Shown in pieces: positions 1-9,822 of a stretch of 64,000 nucleotides of DNA. Origin of the DNA: JAAGZL01 sp050291365 (GTDB lineage: Bacteria > Pseudomonadota > Gammaproteobacteria > Chromatiales > Chromatiaceae); the NCBI GenBank assembly GCA_050291365.1, contig JBNKJS010000041.1, forward strand, positions 1 to 64,000, written 5' to 3'. Numbering within the stretch: position 1 is the first letter of the stretch; every line of letters starts with the position of its first letter. The notes under the pieces were generated by a model. It was not told where the DNA came from and did no database searches. It saw only the letters and a program-made list of their open reading frames with translations. The position numbers and the translations under genes were made by a program.

Positions 1-1957
1 CGTGCAGGTCGAAGGTGGTAATCTCCAGTTGCAGTTTACCTGCCTCGATCTTAGCGATCTCCAGTACATCGTTGATCAACTTGAGCAGGTGTCCACCGCT
101 GTTATTGATGATTTCCATGGTGTCCCGCTGACTGGAACTCAGGGAGTTATCCTGACGCATTAGTTGGGAGAAACCGAGGATGGCGTTGAGCGGTGTGCGT
201 AGTTCGTGGCTCATGTTGGCGAGAAACACACTCTTGGCCTTGTTGGCCGAATCTGCTGTATCGCGAGCCAGGCGCAGCTCTTCGGTACGCTCTTGTACAG
301 TCTCCTCCAGATGGTGGTGGTAGCGATCCAGCTCGGCCTCGATCCGCTTGCGTTCTGTGATATCGATGTTGGTGCCAATCATCCGCAGCGGCTTTCCATC
401 CTGGTCCCGGAATGTCTTAGACTCCGCCTTGATGTGGCGGATGGAACCGTCTGGACGGACAATGCGGAATTCCGGTGCGTATTCGTGTTCTCCGCGCAAG
501 GCGGCCTGAATCTCACCTTCTGTGTACGCCTTATCCTCAGGGTGGATGGTGCTCGCCCATGCGTCGTAGGCACCGCCGAACTCTTCCGCCTGAATGCCGT
601 ATAGTTGGTACATTGAGTCTTCCCACAGCAACTCGTTTTTTACCACATCCCAGTCCCATATACCGATCTGTGCAACGCGCGTGGCCAGTTGCAGCCGTTC
701 GGAGGATAGGCTTAACGCACGACTCGTCTGGTCAAGTTCAGCCAATCGCTGTTCCAGATTAACGATCAAAGTATTGAGCTGGGAGGTCATGGAGTCGAAC
801 GCCCGCGCTAGAGTGCCAATCTCATCTGCGCGGGAGCAATCTTCAACGGCCAGTGTTTCGCTGAAATCCCCTGCCGCGATACGTTGGGTCAAGTTGACAA
901 TTCGAACAATCGGCTTCACGAAGCCGGTGACGGTAAACCAGGATGCCACCAGAGATAGGCCCAGGATCGCCAGGGCAATCGTCAACAGCAAACCAATCGT
1001 CGCCCGTACTTTTCGATCCGTCGTTTTTTGCGAGATACTGCCCGACAGATATCCCAGTTGCATATTCCGATATTTCAGAGGAGCAATAAGGGCGTCATAG
1101 CTCTCTCCCTGGCTATCCACGCGTTCGATAAATTGATTCAGCGCAAAACCGGGTGCGGCAGAATCGATATCAGGCAAGGCGACCTCTCCCTGTCCCATAT
1201 GGCCGGTGAGACTATAAAGATTGAACGACACTCCCATATCCTGATCCAGTTCGTTCAGGTTTATCCCGAGAGTTTTTTTGATCAAAAATTTCCCCAGAAC
1301 CTCTCCCTTTTTCATCCCGAAATTCTTATCATCAAACGCGCTCAGGTAGGTGATCTCCATAGAGATAAGGCATTGATCGCCGCTACACTCCAGCAGATAG
1401 GCCTGAGCTTGGGACGGAAAGCTCTCCGGGAACAGGGTGTCACTGTCCACTACCGAGGTCGTCACCAGGCCCTTGGCATCTTTCGCATAAAGTTTCTGCT
1501 CCAAGGTCTCACCCTTGCGAGTCAACACCACTGTCCCCTGGAGTGCCCGGCTATAGTATTGATTCAATTGGAATTGCTTCTGATCCTGAAGCGGGCGATA
1601 GAAAGCAACCTGTTCTGCGTTGAGCGCGACCCCTAGATCACTCAGGATCGCCGGAATTTCCGGTCTGACATAATTGCTTAGAAGAATCCCTTTGAACATA
1701 ACCGCCACGCCCCGCTTGTTGCTAAAGGCAGCCAATGTAGAGGTATCCTGCGAGAGCATCCGGGTGATAGTGCGCTGGATACTCTGGGTGGCGACGATCA
1801 GCCGGTTTTGGTTTTGGTCGCGCGTTTGCGAAACATTGAGGTAGGAAGCCCCAATCATCAAGCAGATGGTTGCAGACAAAATCAAAAAAGCCGTCAGCCC
1901 CATGAGTCTACCCCGGAGACTGAAAAATACCCGCTTTCTGGTGTGCTTGGACTTCAC
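1..1957 (-). CDS. Sensor histidine kinase, PAS/HisKA type (3' end cut off by window edge)
   Basis: Membrane sensor kinase, N-terminal 652 codons only; the gene runs off the left edge. Reading the minus strand gives a transmembrane segment at about residues 18-38, a periplasmic sensor region to about 300, a second transmembrane segment (about 310-335), a HAMP region, a PAS domain ending in an ITERK-type PAC motif, a coiled coil, and the HisKA motif with the phospho-acceptor His in MSHELRTPLNA. The start is GTG at 1957, with GAGGG 8 bases upstream; an in-frame stop lies only 7 codons further up. It lies 135 bp downstream of a periplasmic binding protein on the same strand. By analogy with TorT/TorS and LuxP/LuxQ, that protein may be its ligand-binding partner; this is inference. 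The catalytic ATPase domain and any receiver domain lie outside the window. Its HisKA region closely resembles that of the large kinase two genes upstream, so one may derive from the other. Confidence 0.9.
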   Translation of the reverse strand, partial: MKSKHTRKRVFFSLRGRLMGLTAFLILSATICLMIGASYLNVSQTRDQNQNRLIVATQSIQRTITRMLSQDTSTLAAFSNKRGVAVMFKGILLSNYVRPEIPAILSDLGVALNAEQVAFYRPLQDQKQFQLNQYYSRALQGTVVLTRKGETLEQKLYAKDAKGLVTTSVVDSDTLFPESFPSQAQAYLLECSGDQCLISMEITYLSAFDDKNFGMKKGEVLGKFLIKKTLGINLNELDQDMGVSFNLYSLTGHMGQGEVALPDIDSAAPGFALNQFIERVDSQGESYDALIAPLKYRNMQLGYLSGSISQKTTDRKVRATIGLLLTIALAILGLSLVASWFTVTGFVKPIVRIVNLTQRIAAGDFSETLAVEDCSRADEIGTLARAFDSMTSQLNTLIVNLEQRLAELDQTSRALSLSSERLQLATRVAQIGIWDWDVVKNELLWEDSMYQLYGIQAEEFGGAYDAWASTIHPEDKAYTEGEIQAALRGEHEYAPEFRIVRPDGSIRHIKAESKTFRDQDGKPLRMIGTNIDITERKRIEAELDRYHHHLEETVQERTEELRLARDTADSANKAKSVFLANMSHELRTPLNAILGFSQLMRQDNSLSSSQRDTMEIINNSGGHLLKLINDVLEIAKIEAGKLQLEITTFDLH

Positions 1958-2092
1958 AAAATACACCCTCACTTAGTTCATCAAACGCCCTTCAGCTTGC
2001 TAAAAATACAACTACGAACCTTGATTTCATTCCCGGCTATATACCCTCAACCCACTCAGCCGGAATAGGGCCATTAATCCATTTACCTGCCA

Positions 2093-3109
2093 TTAATACC
2101 CGGTCGCTGTTACCCCCATCAACGGATAGACCCTGGCGAGATACTCATCAACCGTCTCATCAGTCAGGTCCTGTTCATAGGTTTTGGTTACCAGCGGTCC
2201 CGGCACAATAATTTCTCTGGGAAAAGTAAAGTTCGGATTTAACATACTCGCGACCGCCAGGCGGACACCCATTTGCCCCTCTTCGCGCGTGGGTAGAGCC
2301 ACAAATGCATCCAACTCACCACTCAGGACGAGTTGCGCCGCCTCTAAAATTCCGTCATAGCCAACCAGCACGAGATCTTTCGGATCTTTCCCGGCAGCCT
2401 TGACCCCTTCTACCATGCCGACCGCCATCTGATCATTACAGGCAAACATTCCCTGAATATTTGGATGGGCAGCTAACATATTCGCGGTTGCATAACGGGC
2501 CAGATCGGTTCGCCACTCCGCCGATACGCTGGCGACCACTTTTATCCCAGGACACTCCTTCATGGCCTTCATGAATCCGGCTTTACGATCAACGCCGGTG
2601 GACTGTTCTAACAGACCTTCAAGCAGTGCTACTTCACCCTTGCCTTGCAACTTTTGGCAAATATATTTCCCTGCTTTGTAGGACCCGGCGAAATCGTCTG
2701 CCCCCACAAACGCCCTGGCAATACCTTGCTCAGCGATGCGCGTGTCAAAGTTGATTATGGTAATCCCGGCTTTTTTGGCCTTTTTCAGAGAGGGGATCAC
2801 ACCTTGTGAATTAATGGCGGAAATTACAATCGCATTGGCTTTCTTCTGGATTGCCGTTTCGATCATCACGACCTGTCGTTCCATATCAACCTCTTCATCA
2901 GGTAGGTTGGCGGTAATCTCCACCCCTAACTCTGCGGCTTCTCGCACGGCAATATCTTTCACCATAATCCACCATGGATTGTTCAGGGTCTTACCAATCC
3001 AATAAATGGACTTTTTCCCAATGGCTTCGCCGGACTGCCCGGCGCAAAGCATCGGTGACATGGCCGCCACGGCCAACACCACGCCTAACAACAATCGTTT
3101 CCTAAACAT
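2093..3109 (-). CDS. Periplasmic sugar-binding-type protein (Peripla_BP_4 family)
   Basis: Secreted substrate-binding protein of the ribose/TorT class, 338 residues, with an N-terminal signal peptide (basic start, hydrophobic stretch, cleavage near residue 24). The mature part has the two-lobed periplasmic-binding pattern: YWIGKTLNNPWW near the start, then NAIVISAINSQGV and GMFACNDQMAVGMVEG, typical of the hinge and ligand region. AAGGAG lies 8 bases before the ATG. No ABC permease or ATPase gene is adjacent. Its neighbours are a giant kinase upstream and a membrane histidine kinase downstream, all on one strand, so a sensory role (presenting a bound ligand to the periplasmic domain of the downstream kinase) is more likely than transport. 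The ligand is unknown. Given the mta genes further upstream, a methylated one-carbon compound is worth considering, but nothing in this protein shows it. Confidence 0.85.
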   Translation of the reverse strand: MFRKRLLLGVVLAVAAMSPMLCAGQSGEAIGKKSIYWIGKTLNNPWWIMVKDIAVREAAELGVEITANLPDEEVDMERQVVMIETAIQKKANAIVISAINSQGVIPSLKKAKKAGITIINFDTRIAEQGIARAFVGADDFAGSYKAGKYICQKLQGKGEVALLEGLLEQSTGVDRKAGFMKAMKECPGIKVVASVSAEWRTDLARYATANMLAAHPNIQGMFACNDQMAVGMVEGVKAAGKDPKDLVLVGYDGILEAAQLVLSGELDAFVALPTREEGQMGVRLAVASMLNPNFTFPREIIVPGPLVTKTYEQDLTDETVDEYLARVYPLMGVTATGY

Positions 3110-3207
3110 AGTTTCGGCTCCTTCTTCTGATTTAGATCCTCAGCACCGTTTCAATCCAGACTATCCCTATCTGGTCGCTGCTTAGGCTTTCGGGCGTTTC
3201 AGTGTCA

Positions 3208-6200
3208 CTATGGTAAATCCTCTTTCGCAGAATCCGCGCTATCCAGTACATTAAGGATAGTAGGATAGTCGTAATTGTCAGCGAGCCGCGAGAGTATTAG
3301 TGCCAGAGGGCGGTCTTTTTCACCGATGCGGCGGATGATTTCCTCGATGCGCCTGTTATCGAGTGCATCAATCGCCTCCCCAAGCGCTGTGCACAACTCT
3401 TCACCAACTCCGACCAACATCTCAGGATTAAGGGTGGCTGACACTCCTTGAGTGCCATGGTTTTCGTCGCTGTAGAGGAATTTCAACCCCAGCTGACTTT
3501 GCAAACAGTCGTAGATTTCGTTGAAGCGATAGGGCTTGCTCACAAAGCCGTCCATCTTGGATGCCATCAGTTCTTCTTTCTGCTCCTTAAAGGCGGATGC
3601 GGTAACAGCAACTATTTTTACTTCGTCGCCCTTTGGCAGTTTCCGGATACGCTTGGTTGCTTCGACCCCATCCAGCACTGGCATGCGACGGTCCATCCAG
3701 ATCAGATCCGGCTTCCACTCTTTGAAGATACGTATACACTCACCACCGTCGCTGGCGGTCCTTACCTCCATGCCAATATCAGTCATAAGTTTTACCAGCA
3801 ACAGCTGATTGTCGTACTGATCCTCGGCTATAAGAATGCGATAGGTAGGTTGCCCCGGCACCAAACCGATGACATCGCCGTGACTCTGCTCACACAGGTA
3901 GATTACATCCTCCTCTTCAGCCTCATCCAACGGTAGCTCTACGCGAAATAGAGAGCCCTTCCCTAGCTCACTCTCTACGCTAATGGTGCCGTTCATCAAC
4001 CTGACGAATTGTTGTACGATGGATAGTCCCAGACCTGTGCCGCCTTGCATTTTACCTTCCGGCATTTGTACGAAGGGTTGGAAAAGATTATCCTGGTCCT
4101 CTGCACTTATCCCCGGCCCACTGTCCTCAACCTCAAGCAGAAGATGATGAACAGCGTTATCTTTGATCGCCAGGCGAATGACAACCTCGCCCTTATCGGT
4201 AAACTTCACGGCGTTGCCAACTAGGTTGACCAGAATCTGTCTTAAGCGCGCCTCGTCACCCTTGATATAGCGCGGGAACCCCGATGATTGTTCAAGTTTT
4301 AGTTCCACGCCCTTCTGCCCAGCCCGTAGTTGCATCATTTCGCTTACTTCCCGCACCAGGGCTTGCAGGTCGAAAGTGGCGGTGTCCAGTTGCTGTTTGC
4401 CCGCCTCTATCTTGGCAATCTCTAGTACGTCGTTGATCAGCTTTAGCAGATGTTCACCACTGTTATTGATAATATCTAGATTTTGGCGCTGAGATTCACT
4501 AACACTACTGTCCTGCTGCATCATGTGGGAGAAGCCGAGGATGGCATTGAGCGGCGTACGCAGCTCGTGGCTCATGTTCGCAAGGAATGTGCTCTTGGCC
4601 TTGTTGGCCGTATCTGCAGCATCGCGAGCCAGGCGTAAATCCTCTGTACGCCGTTGCACCATATCCTCCAGGCTATCGCTGTAACGCTTGACTTCATCCT
4701 CAACCTGTTTGCGTTCGGTAATGTCGCGCACCAGTGCCAGATTGAAGTCCTGCTGACCGTATTGAAAATAGTTGGCACTGATTTCAACGGGAAATACCAC
4801 ACCATCTTTTGTTCGATGCTGCCCCTCAAACACCATAGAACCCTTGGCCTGGAGTTCCCGCCAATGCTCTTCCCAGCGCTCCTCTGGCCAATCTGGATCC
4901 ACATCGGCAACACTCATATTCAGTAGTTCCTCACGACTGTAACCCAGCGCCAGGCAGGCGCCTTCGTTGACAAAACGAAAGCGTGAGTTTTTATCAATCA
5001 AAAAGGCTGCTTCGCGTACATTATCTAGGGCAAAACTCATGAGCATAACATCTTTCTCAGCTTGCTTTAGCTCAGTGATATCGCGTCCTTCAGGGATTAA
5101 CTGCACAACACGTCCCTGTGAATCGGTAACAGGCTTAAGGGAAAAATCGATATACCTGACATTTCCCTCTGGCGAAACATGAGTAGCCTCAAAACGCACC
5201 AGATCACCATTCGAGGCATCATGCACCGCCTGTTTAAGGCGCTGCTGCAACTCTTCAGAATGCCCCCACCATGGGCCTTCCCAAAATGGTTTTCCCAAAA
5301 CCTCATCTTCACCAACACCGGCAAACTGCAGAGCGCTCTGATTAGCCTCTAATAGCGTACCCTTTGTATCCAATACGCCGATAAACTGGAAGGTCTGATC
5401 AAAAATCGCATGGAACTTCTGCTCACTTTCACGCAGTGCATTGATATTGTTCTCCAGTTCTGTATAGAGATTTATATTCTCCATGGAGATCGCCGCCTGA
5501 GATGCAAGCGCCTTTAGCAATTCCAGTCGGTTCTTGCTAAACACATCACTTGCCAGGTTATTCTCCAGATAGAGCAGACCGTATAACTCCCCCTGAAAAA
5601 CTATTGGCAGACATAACAGAGATCGCACTTTGTGTTCAGTTATGTACTTGTCACCTCTGAAGGTTGGATCACGGGTTGCGTCACTAAGTACTACCTCTCT
5701 CTGTGTACGCGCCACATAGTTGACTACTGAATGTGCTACCTCACCGCTGCTATCAACTGGTGCCTCCTGCATTATCTCAACGTCGCTGCCTACTGCACGG
5801 GCATGTATCAATAGACCGGCAGCACTCTTCTGAATCAAGATACCCTTTTCCGCTCCAGCATTGCTGATGACTATGCGCATCAATTTATCCAACAACTGTT
5901 CAAGATGAACTTCCTGGGAAAGCGCATGTGACGCTTTGAGTATCGCCGCGGTATCAATCAGCTGTGATTCACGATGTATCGGTGACCTGAAGCTGCATAC
6001 CAATTCATCAACCTTGCGTATCGCTCCCCAGGATCTGTAGCTATCCAGTGCATTGCGTAAAGCTACGTCAGCAATGTCGTCACGACCAATCGCACTATAA
6101 AACATGGCTTCACGCTCTGATATCACAGCTTCGTCCATCAGATTGTCATTCTCCCGCACTAACCGGACAGCATGGTTGAAATGCTCTATCGCACTTCCGT

Positions 6201-9200
6201 GATTACCTCTTGCACGCGCATGTTCTGCCTCCACAAGTGCCAGCTTATGGGCGAAATTTGTTGGCGCATGCGCAGCCCATTGACGCAGACGATTTATATG
6301 ATCCTGAGCAAGGTCTAATAGCTCGGAGCTATTAGCGCTTTTCTCCGTTTCTTGGAGCGCCAGCAGGGACAGCGCATAATAAAAACTGTGGTTCACACGG
6401 TAGTAGAGTCCTAGCACCCCTACCTCATACTCCTCCGCCTGTTTACCTGAAGCTACTGCAGCACTGTAGTCACCAAATATATATTGCAGCATGATCCGGC
6501 TAGACAGAACATTAAACATGCTTAGGGCACGGTTCTGTTCTATCCAGCCAGGAACATATTTCCTCTCATCAAAAAACTCACCAACCAGCCTGGTTGGATC
6601 ATCATTACCTCCACATAGATTGGATGCAGTCTGTTGCCAGATACGCAACAGTTGGCCTTGGAACGGCAGCCGCCAGCGTTCTAATATTTCCAGATACCAC
6701 TTTTGCTTCTGTTGCACTGCAGCTAATGGCCATCCGGAAACCAGCAGATATCCACAATGGTGAACTGCACCCAGGCTGGTGTACTCCAAGTCACCAGTTT
6801 CTAGACCCCAATGGAAGACCTCCTGTAAACGGAAAATACCCTCCCGTACCGACTCTTTCCAATGCTGAACATAGGCATTAAATAAGAGGTTGACCCTGGG
6901 CTCTAATTCAGAGGAGTGGAACTGGCGTTGAACCTCCAATGATAGAAGCCCAAAACTGTAGCCTGCCTCAATACTTTTTGCGTTCCCGCATAAAATGGCC
7001 CCATACCAGCCATAGGCGAATGCAGCCATGGGGGAATTACCATGCTCTACCGTTAGCAGAACCATCTTCCCTATTATTGATTTCAGCAGGCGATGATTAA
7101 CCCGTAGAGCCGGTGCCGCCAGCTGCATCAGAATGCGCAGAGAGGCCAGTTGACGTGGATCGCTCATGGCGGGCAAACGCTCAAACGATTTAACACGGCT
7201 GGTCAGTTCCTTCAGCTCCTGTTGCTCCAAGGCGGGGAGATCCTCAGATATGGTAATACCGAGTTCCTCAAGTGCCTCCATGCCTGACTCAATGGCAGAA
7301 ATCTCTTCACTCTGGGCAGTAAGAAAAAGAATACGTAGTTCATGGATATGTGATCGGGTAAATATATCGTTCGTGTGCTTCAGAACCTCTCTAGATAACA
7401 GCGCCGCCCGTTCGTAATTTGCGCTTAAGTACTCGGCCTCAACAGCTTCGGTGAATAGTTCCAGGGTGGTTCCGGCGCGTATTTCCCAGTGATCAGACGG
7501 CAGAAGACCTATACCCATGCTCAAATAGCGGATGGCCGAAAGATAAGCTGCAGCTCGCCTGGCATTGCGGCCCGCCATCAGGTTCAAGGCGATGAGGCGA
7601 TCCCTTTCCTCCTCGTTCTGGAGATACTCGAAGCCCTCGTTAAACTGATCAACAATATTAAACACCCGCTCTACGAGGAGGTTTTCAGGTGTATCTGATA
7701 ACAACAACCGTCCTATGCGTATGTGATTCAAACGCCGTTGCTTCTGCGGCAACAACTCGTAGACTGCCTGGCGCACTCGGTCATGGATAAATTTAAAGAC
7801 GGTTCCAGAACCTTTGTTTGGTTCCTTACCAGGCTCACCATGTTGAGCCTCAGTTTGCAGAAACCCAACCTCAAGGGCTGGCTTCAGGCGGTTGGCAACT
7901 TCAGGCTCAGGCAGTTCGGCCACTACGGCCAAGAGTTGTGTAGAAAAACTGATACCTATGCAGGCCGCCAGAGCGAGAATTTCGCTGGTGTCTTCAGGCA
8001 GATCGCCAACTCTTTCCGCCATAAGTTCAGCGACGCTGCCGATAACAGCTCGCTGACGAATGGCATCAGCATCCCAGACCCAGTGGCGACTTTCCGCGTC
8101 GAAAACTAGAAGACCTTTGTTATGCAGTGTCTGCAGGAACTGCCTAACGAACAATATGTTACCACCAGTCTTTTCAGTCACTAGGTGCGTTAATGAGGAA
8201 CTGACTGATGAATCAACCATAAGGGCATCTGCTATCAACTGGTTTGTTTCTTCGAAAGGAAGAGCCTGCAAGGATAGAGATTTAACCTTCCCATCTCGCG
8301 AGATCAAAGAATCAAGTAGATCCCTGAACGGGTGCCCAGGTCCCACCTCATCTTCCCGAAAGGCCGCCACAAACAGGATAGGCTGAGAGTGGATATCTGA
8401 CAGCAGTAGCTCCAGCAACTGTAGTGATGCCTGATCAGCCCATTGAAGATTATCCAAGAACAGGAGAAGAGGTCGATCCTCTCTTGCAGAGGTGTGGACA
8501 AAATTGAGTAGCAAGTGATGGAATCGATGATGTGCTTGTGCCGGTCCCACTTCAGGTGCAGCGATCTGTGGGCCAACAACAAGCTTAAGGCGCGGCAGCA
8601 TATCCACTAAGAGACCGGCTCCACTGCCGCTGACCTCAAGCAGCTCTCGCTTCCACTGCTCCAATTGTTCTGAGCTTTGACTCAATATAGTATTGATCAA
8701 CTCGTTTAGTGCCTGGCGCAGACCAGCGTAGGGCACATGCCGCTTGGAACTTTCATAGCTACCGGCTACGAAATAGGTGCCCTGCTCCGCTGCATAAGAA
8801 CGAAGTGACTCAACCAACGCACTCTTACCACTGCCAGCCCGGCCAGACACCAGTATCACGCCGCCAGTATCTGCATCGCGAATTGCCGATCTCATTAGTT
8901 CCAATTCAGTCTCACGACCATAAAGGTGATCAGGCAGATGGAACAGACTACTGTAGTCGTTTTTAGCAAGTTCCATATCTCCGATCCGCCCGGTCTGCTG
9001 TAACTGCTTCACAGCAGCCTCCAGATCGCTCTTAATCCCGAAGGCTGACTGATAGCGCTCATTCGGCTTTTTAGCCAGTAGACGCACAACCATATCCGAA
9101 ACCACCTTCGGCAATTGGGCATTCAATTCATGTGGTGGTCTAGGGTTCTGAGCCAAGTGCGCATAAACCAGTTCGGCCGACCCCTTCGCTTCAAAGGGTG

Positions 9201-9822
9201 GCTTTCCGGTAAACAGTTCGTAAAGCAGTGCGCCGAAGGAGTAGAGATCGGCACGATGGTCCACACTCAGATTGGTCCGTCCTGTCTGCTCCGGAGAGAT
9301 ATAGTCCAACATACATTGTGATATATCTGTCTCCTGCTGATCGGGCGCACCTTCTAAGGAGCTGTTGCCAAAACCGATGAGCGTCACCGCAAGAGACGGG
9401 GATGATACCAGGATGTGGGAAGTCGCTAGATTGCGGTGTATCAAATGCCGACTATGCATCTTTTCCAGGACCATGGCTATAGCGATGGCCATTTCCAGAT
9501 TTTGCATCAACGACCGACGCTTTTTAATATGGGTCTGCTCCAGTGTCTTGCCTTCGACGTAATCCAAGACCAGAGCAGAACGCCCATCAATCATCATTTT
9601 ACCGCGGGCGCTCCGCACTCCCACCAGCTGAAGATCTGAGGTCTGGCGATATTCGTTGGCCAGCCTTTCGGGCGCATGATCTCCAGTTTCTGTCTTCAGT
9701 GATTTGATGACCACAGGCCTGCCATAGTCACTATCGGTCTGCAGATGGAGTTGGTAATCCCGGCCCTCATAGAGCAAAGGCAGTGCCAACAGTTCACTAC
9801 TTTTCAGCTTAGCCGTAATCAT
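3208..9822 (-). CDS. Giant multi-sensor hybrid kinase with degenerate Ser/Thr kinase domain
   Basis: Cytoplasmic 2204-residue signalling protein. Domain order: Ser/Thr-kinase fold (about 15-280), AAA-type predicted ATPase (Walker A GRAGSGKS at 327-334), long helical TPR-like region (about 650-1270), GAF (about 1285-1450), two PAS/PAC domains (about 1465-1585 and 1590-1705), HisKA with MSHELRTPL near 1750, HATPase (about 1845-1960) and a receiver domain (about 1995-2110) with its phospho-Asp in WMDRRMP and Lys in SKPYR. The kinase fold keeps the ATP-site Lys (VVIK, K40), but the catalytic loop reads HRN (129-131) instead of HRD and the metal-binding motif reads GFG (150-152) instead of DFG. 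The first domain is therefore probably a pseudokinase. The start ATG overlaps the stop of the DUF1638 gene by 4 bases, tying it to the mtaC-mtaB-ramA operon. It probably senses a cytoplasmic signal for that pathway; its output partner is not evident. Confidence 0.93.
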   Translation of the reverse strand: MITAKLKSSELLALPLLYEGRDYQLHLQTDSDYGRPVVIKSLKTETGDHAPERLANEYRQTSDLQLVGVRSARGKMMIDGRSALVLDYVEGKTLEQTHIKKRRSLMQNLEMAIAIAMVLEKMHSRHLIHRNLATSHILVSSPSLAVTLIGFGNSSLEGAPDQQETDISQCMLDYISPEQTGRTNLSVDHRADLYSFGALLYELFTGKPPFEAKGSAELVYAHLAQNPRPPHELNAQLPKVVSDMVVRLLAKKPNERYQSAFGIKSDLEAAVKQLQQTGRIGDMELAKNDYSSLFHLPDHLYGRETELELMRSAIRDADTGGVILVSGRAGSGKSALVESLRSYAAEQGTYFVAGSYESSKRHVPYAGLRQALNELINTILSQSSEQLEQWKRELLEVSGSGAGLLVDMLPRLKLVVGPQIAAPEVGPAQAHHRFHHLLLNFVHTSAREDRPLLLFLDNLQWADQASLQLLELLLSDIHSQPILFVAAFREDEVGPGHPFRDLLDSLISRDGKVKSLSLQALPFEETNQLIADALMVDSSVSSSLTHLVTEKTGGNILFVRQFLQTLHNKGLLVFDAESRHWVWDADAIRQRAVIGSVAELMAERVGDLPEDTSEILALAACIGISFSTQLLAVVAELPEPEVANRLKPALEVGFLQTEAQHGEPGKEPNKGSGTVFKFIHDRVRQAVYELLPQKQRRLNHIRIGRLLLSDTPENLLVERVFNIVDQFNEGFEYLQNEEERDRLIALNLMAGRNARRAAAYLSAIRYLSMGIGLLPSDHWEIRAGTTLELFTEAVEAEYLSANYERAALLSREVLKHTNDIFTRSHIHELRILFLTAQSEEISAIESGMEALEELGITISEDLPALEQQELKELTSRVKSFERLPAMSDPRQLASLRILMQLAAPALRVNHRLLKSIIGKMVLLTVEHGNSPMAAFAYGWYGAILCGNAKSIEAGYSFGLLSLEVQRQFHSSELEPRVNLLFNAYVQHWKESVREGIFRLQEVFHWGLETGDLEYTSLGAVHHCGYLLVSGWPLAAVQQKQKWYLEILERWRLPFQGQLLRIWQQTASNLCGGNDDPTRLVGEFFDERKYVPGWIEQNRALSMFNVLSSRIMLQYIFGDYSAAVASGKQAEEYEVGVLGLYYRVNHSFYYALSLLALQETEKSANSSELLDLAQDHINRLRQWAAHAPTNFAHKLALVEAEHARARGNHGSAIEHFNHAVRLVRENDNLMDEAVISEREAMFYSAIGRDDIADVALRNALDSYRSWGAIRKVDELVCSFRSPIHRESQLIDTAAILKASHALSQEVHLEQLLDKLMRIVISNAGAEKGILIQKSAAGLLIHARAVGSDVEIMQEAPVDSSGEVAHSVVNYVARTQREVVLSDATRDPTFRGDKYITEHKVRSLLCLPIVFQGELYGLLYLENNLASDVFSKNRLELLKALASQAAISMENINLYTELENNINALRESEQKFHAIFDQTFQFIGVLDTKGTLLEANQSALQFAGVGEDEVLGKPFWEGPWWGHSEELQQRLKQAVHDASNGDLVRFEATHVSPEGNVRYIDFSLKPVTDSQGRVVQLIPEGRDITELKQAEKDVMLMSFALDNVREAAFLIDKNSRFRFVNEGACLALGYSREELLNMSVADVDPDWPEERWEEHWRELQAKGSMVFEGQHRTKDGVVFPVEISANYFQYGQQDFNLALVRDITERKQVEDEVKRYSDSLEDMVQRRTEDLRLARDAADTANKAKSTFLANMSHELRTPLNAILGFSHMMQQDSSVSESQRQNLDIINNSGEHLLKLINDVLEIAKIEAGKQQLDTATFDLQALVREVSEMMQLRAGQKGVELKLEQSSGFPRYIKGDEARLRQILVNLVGNAVKFTDKGEVVIRLAIKDNAVHHLLLEVEDSGPGISAEDQDNLFQPFVQMPEGKMQGGTGLGLSIVQQFVRLMNGTISVESELGKGSLFRVELPLDEAEEEDVIYLCEQSHGDVIGLVPGQPTYRILIAEDQYDNQLLLVKLMTDIGMEVRTASDGGECIRIFKEWKPDLIWMDRRMPVLDGVEATKRIRKLPKGDEVKIVAVTASAFKEQKEELMASKMDGFVSKPYRFNEIYDCLQSQLGLKFLYSDENHGTQGVSATLNPEMLVGVGEELCTALGEAIDALDNRRIEEIIRRIGEKDRPLALILSRLADNYDYPTILNVLDSADSAKEDLP

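Noticed and set aside
1028..1636. 202-codon plus-strand open frame
   Set aside because: It is antisense to the PAS/HisKA kinase, whose minus-strand reading gives clear domains.
2069..2100. Direct repeat GCCATTAAT twice near the end of the binding-protein gene
   Set aside because: Only nine bases, AT-rich, partly within the stop region; no mobile element or attachment-site context.
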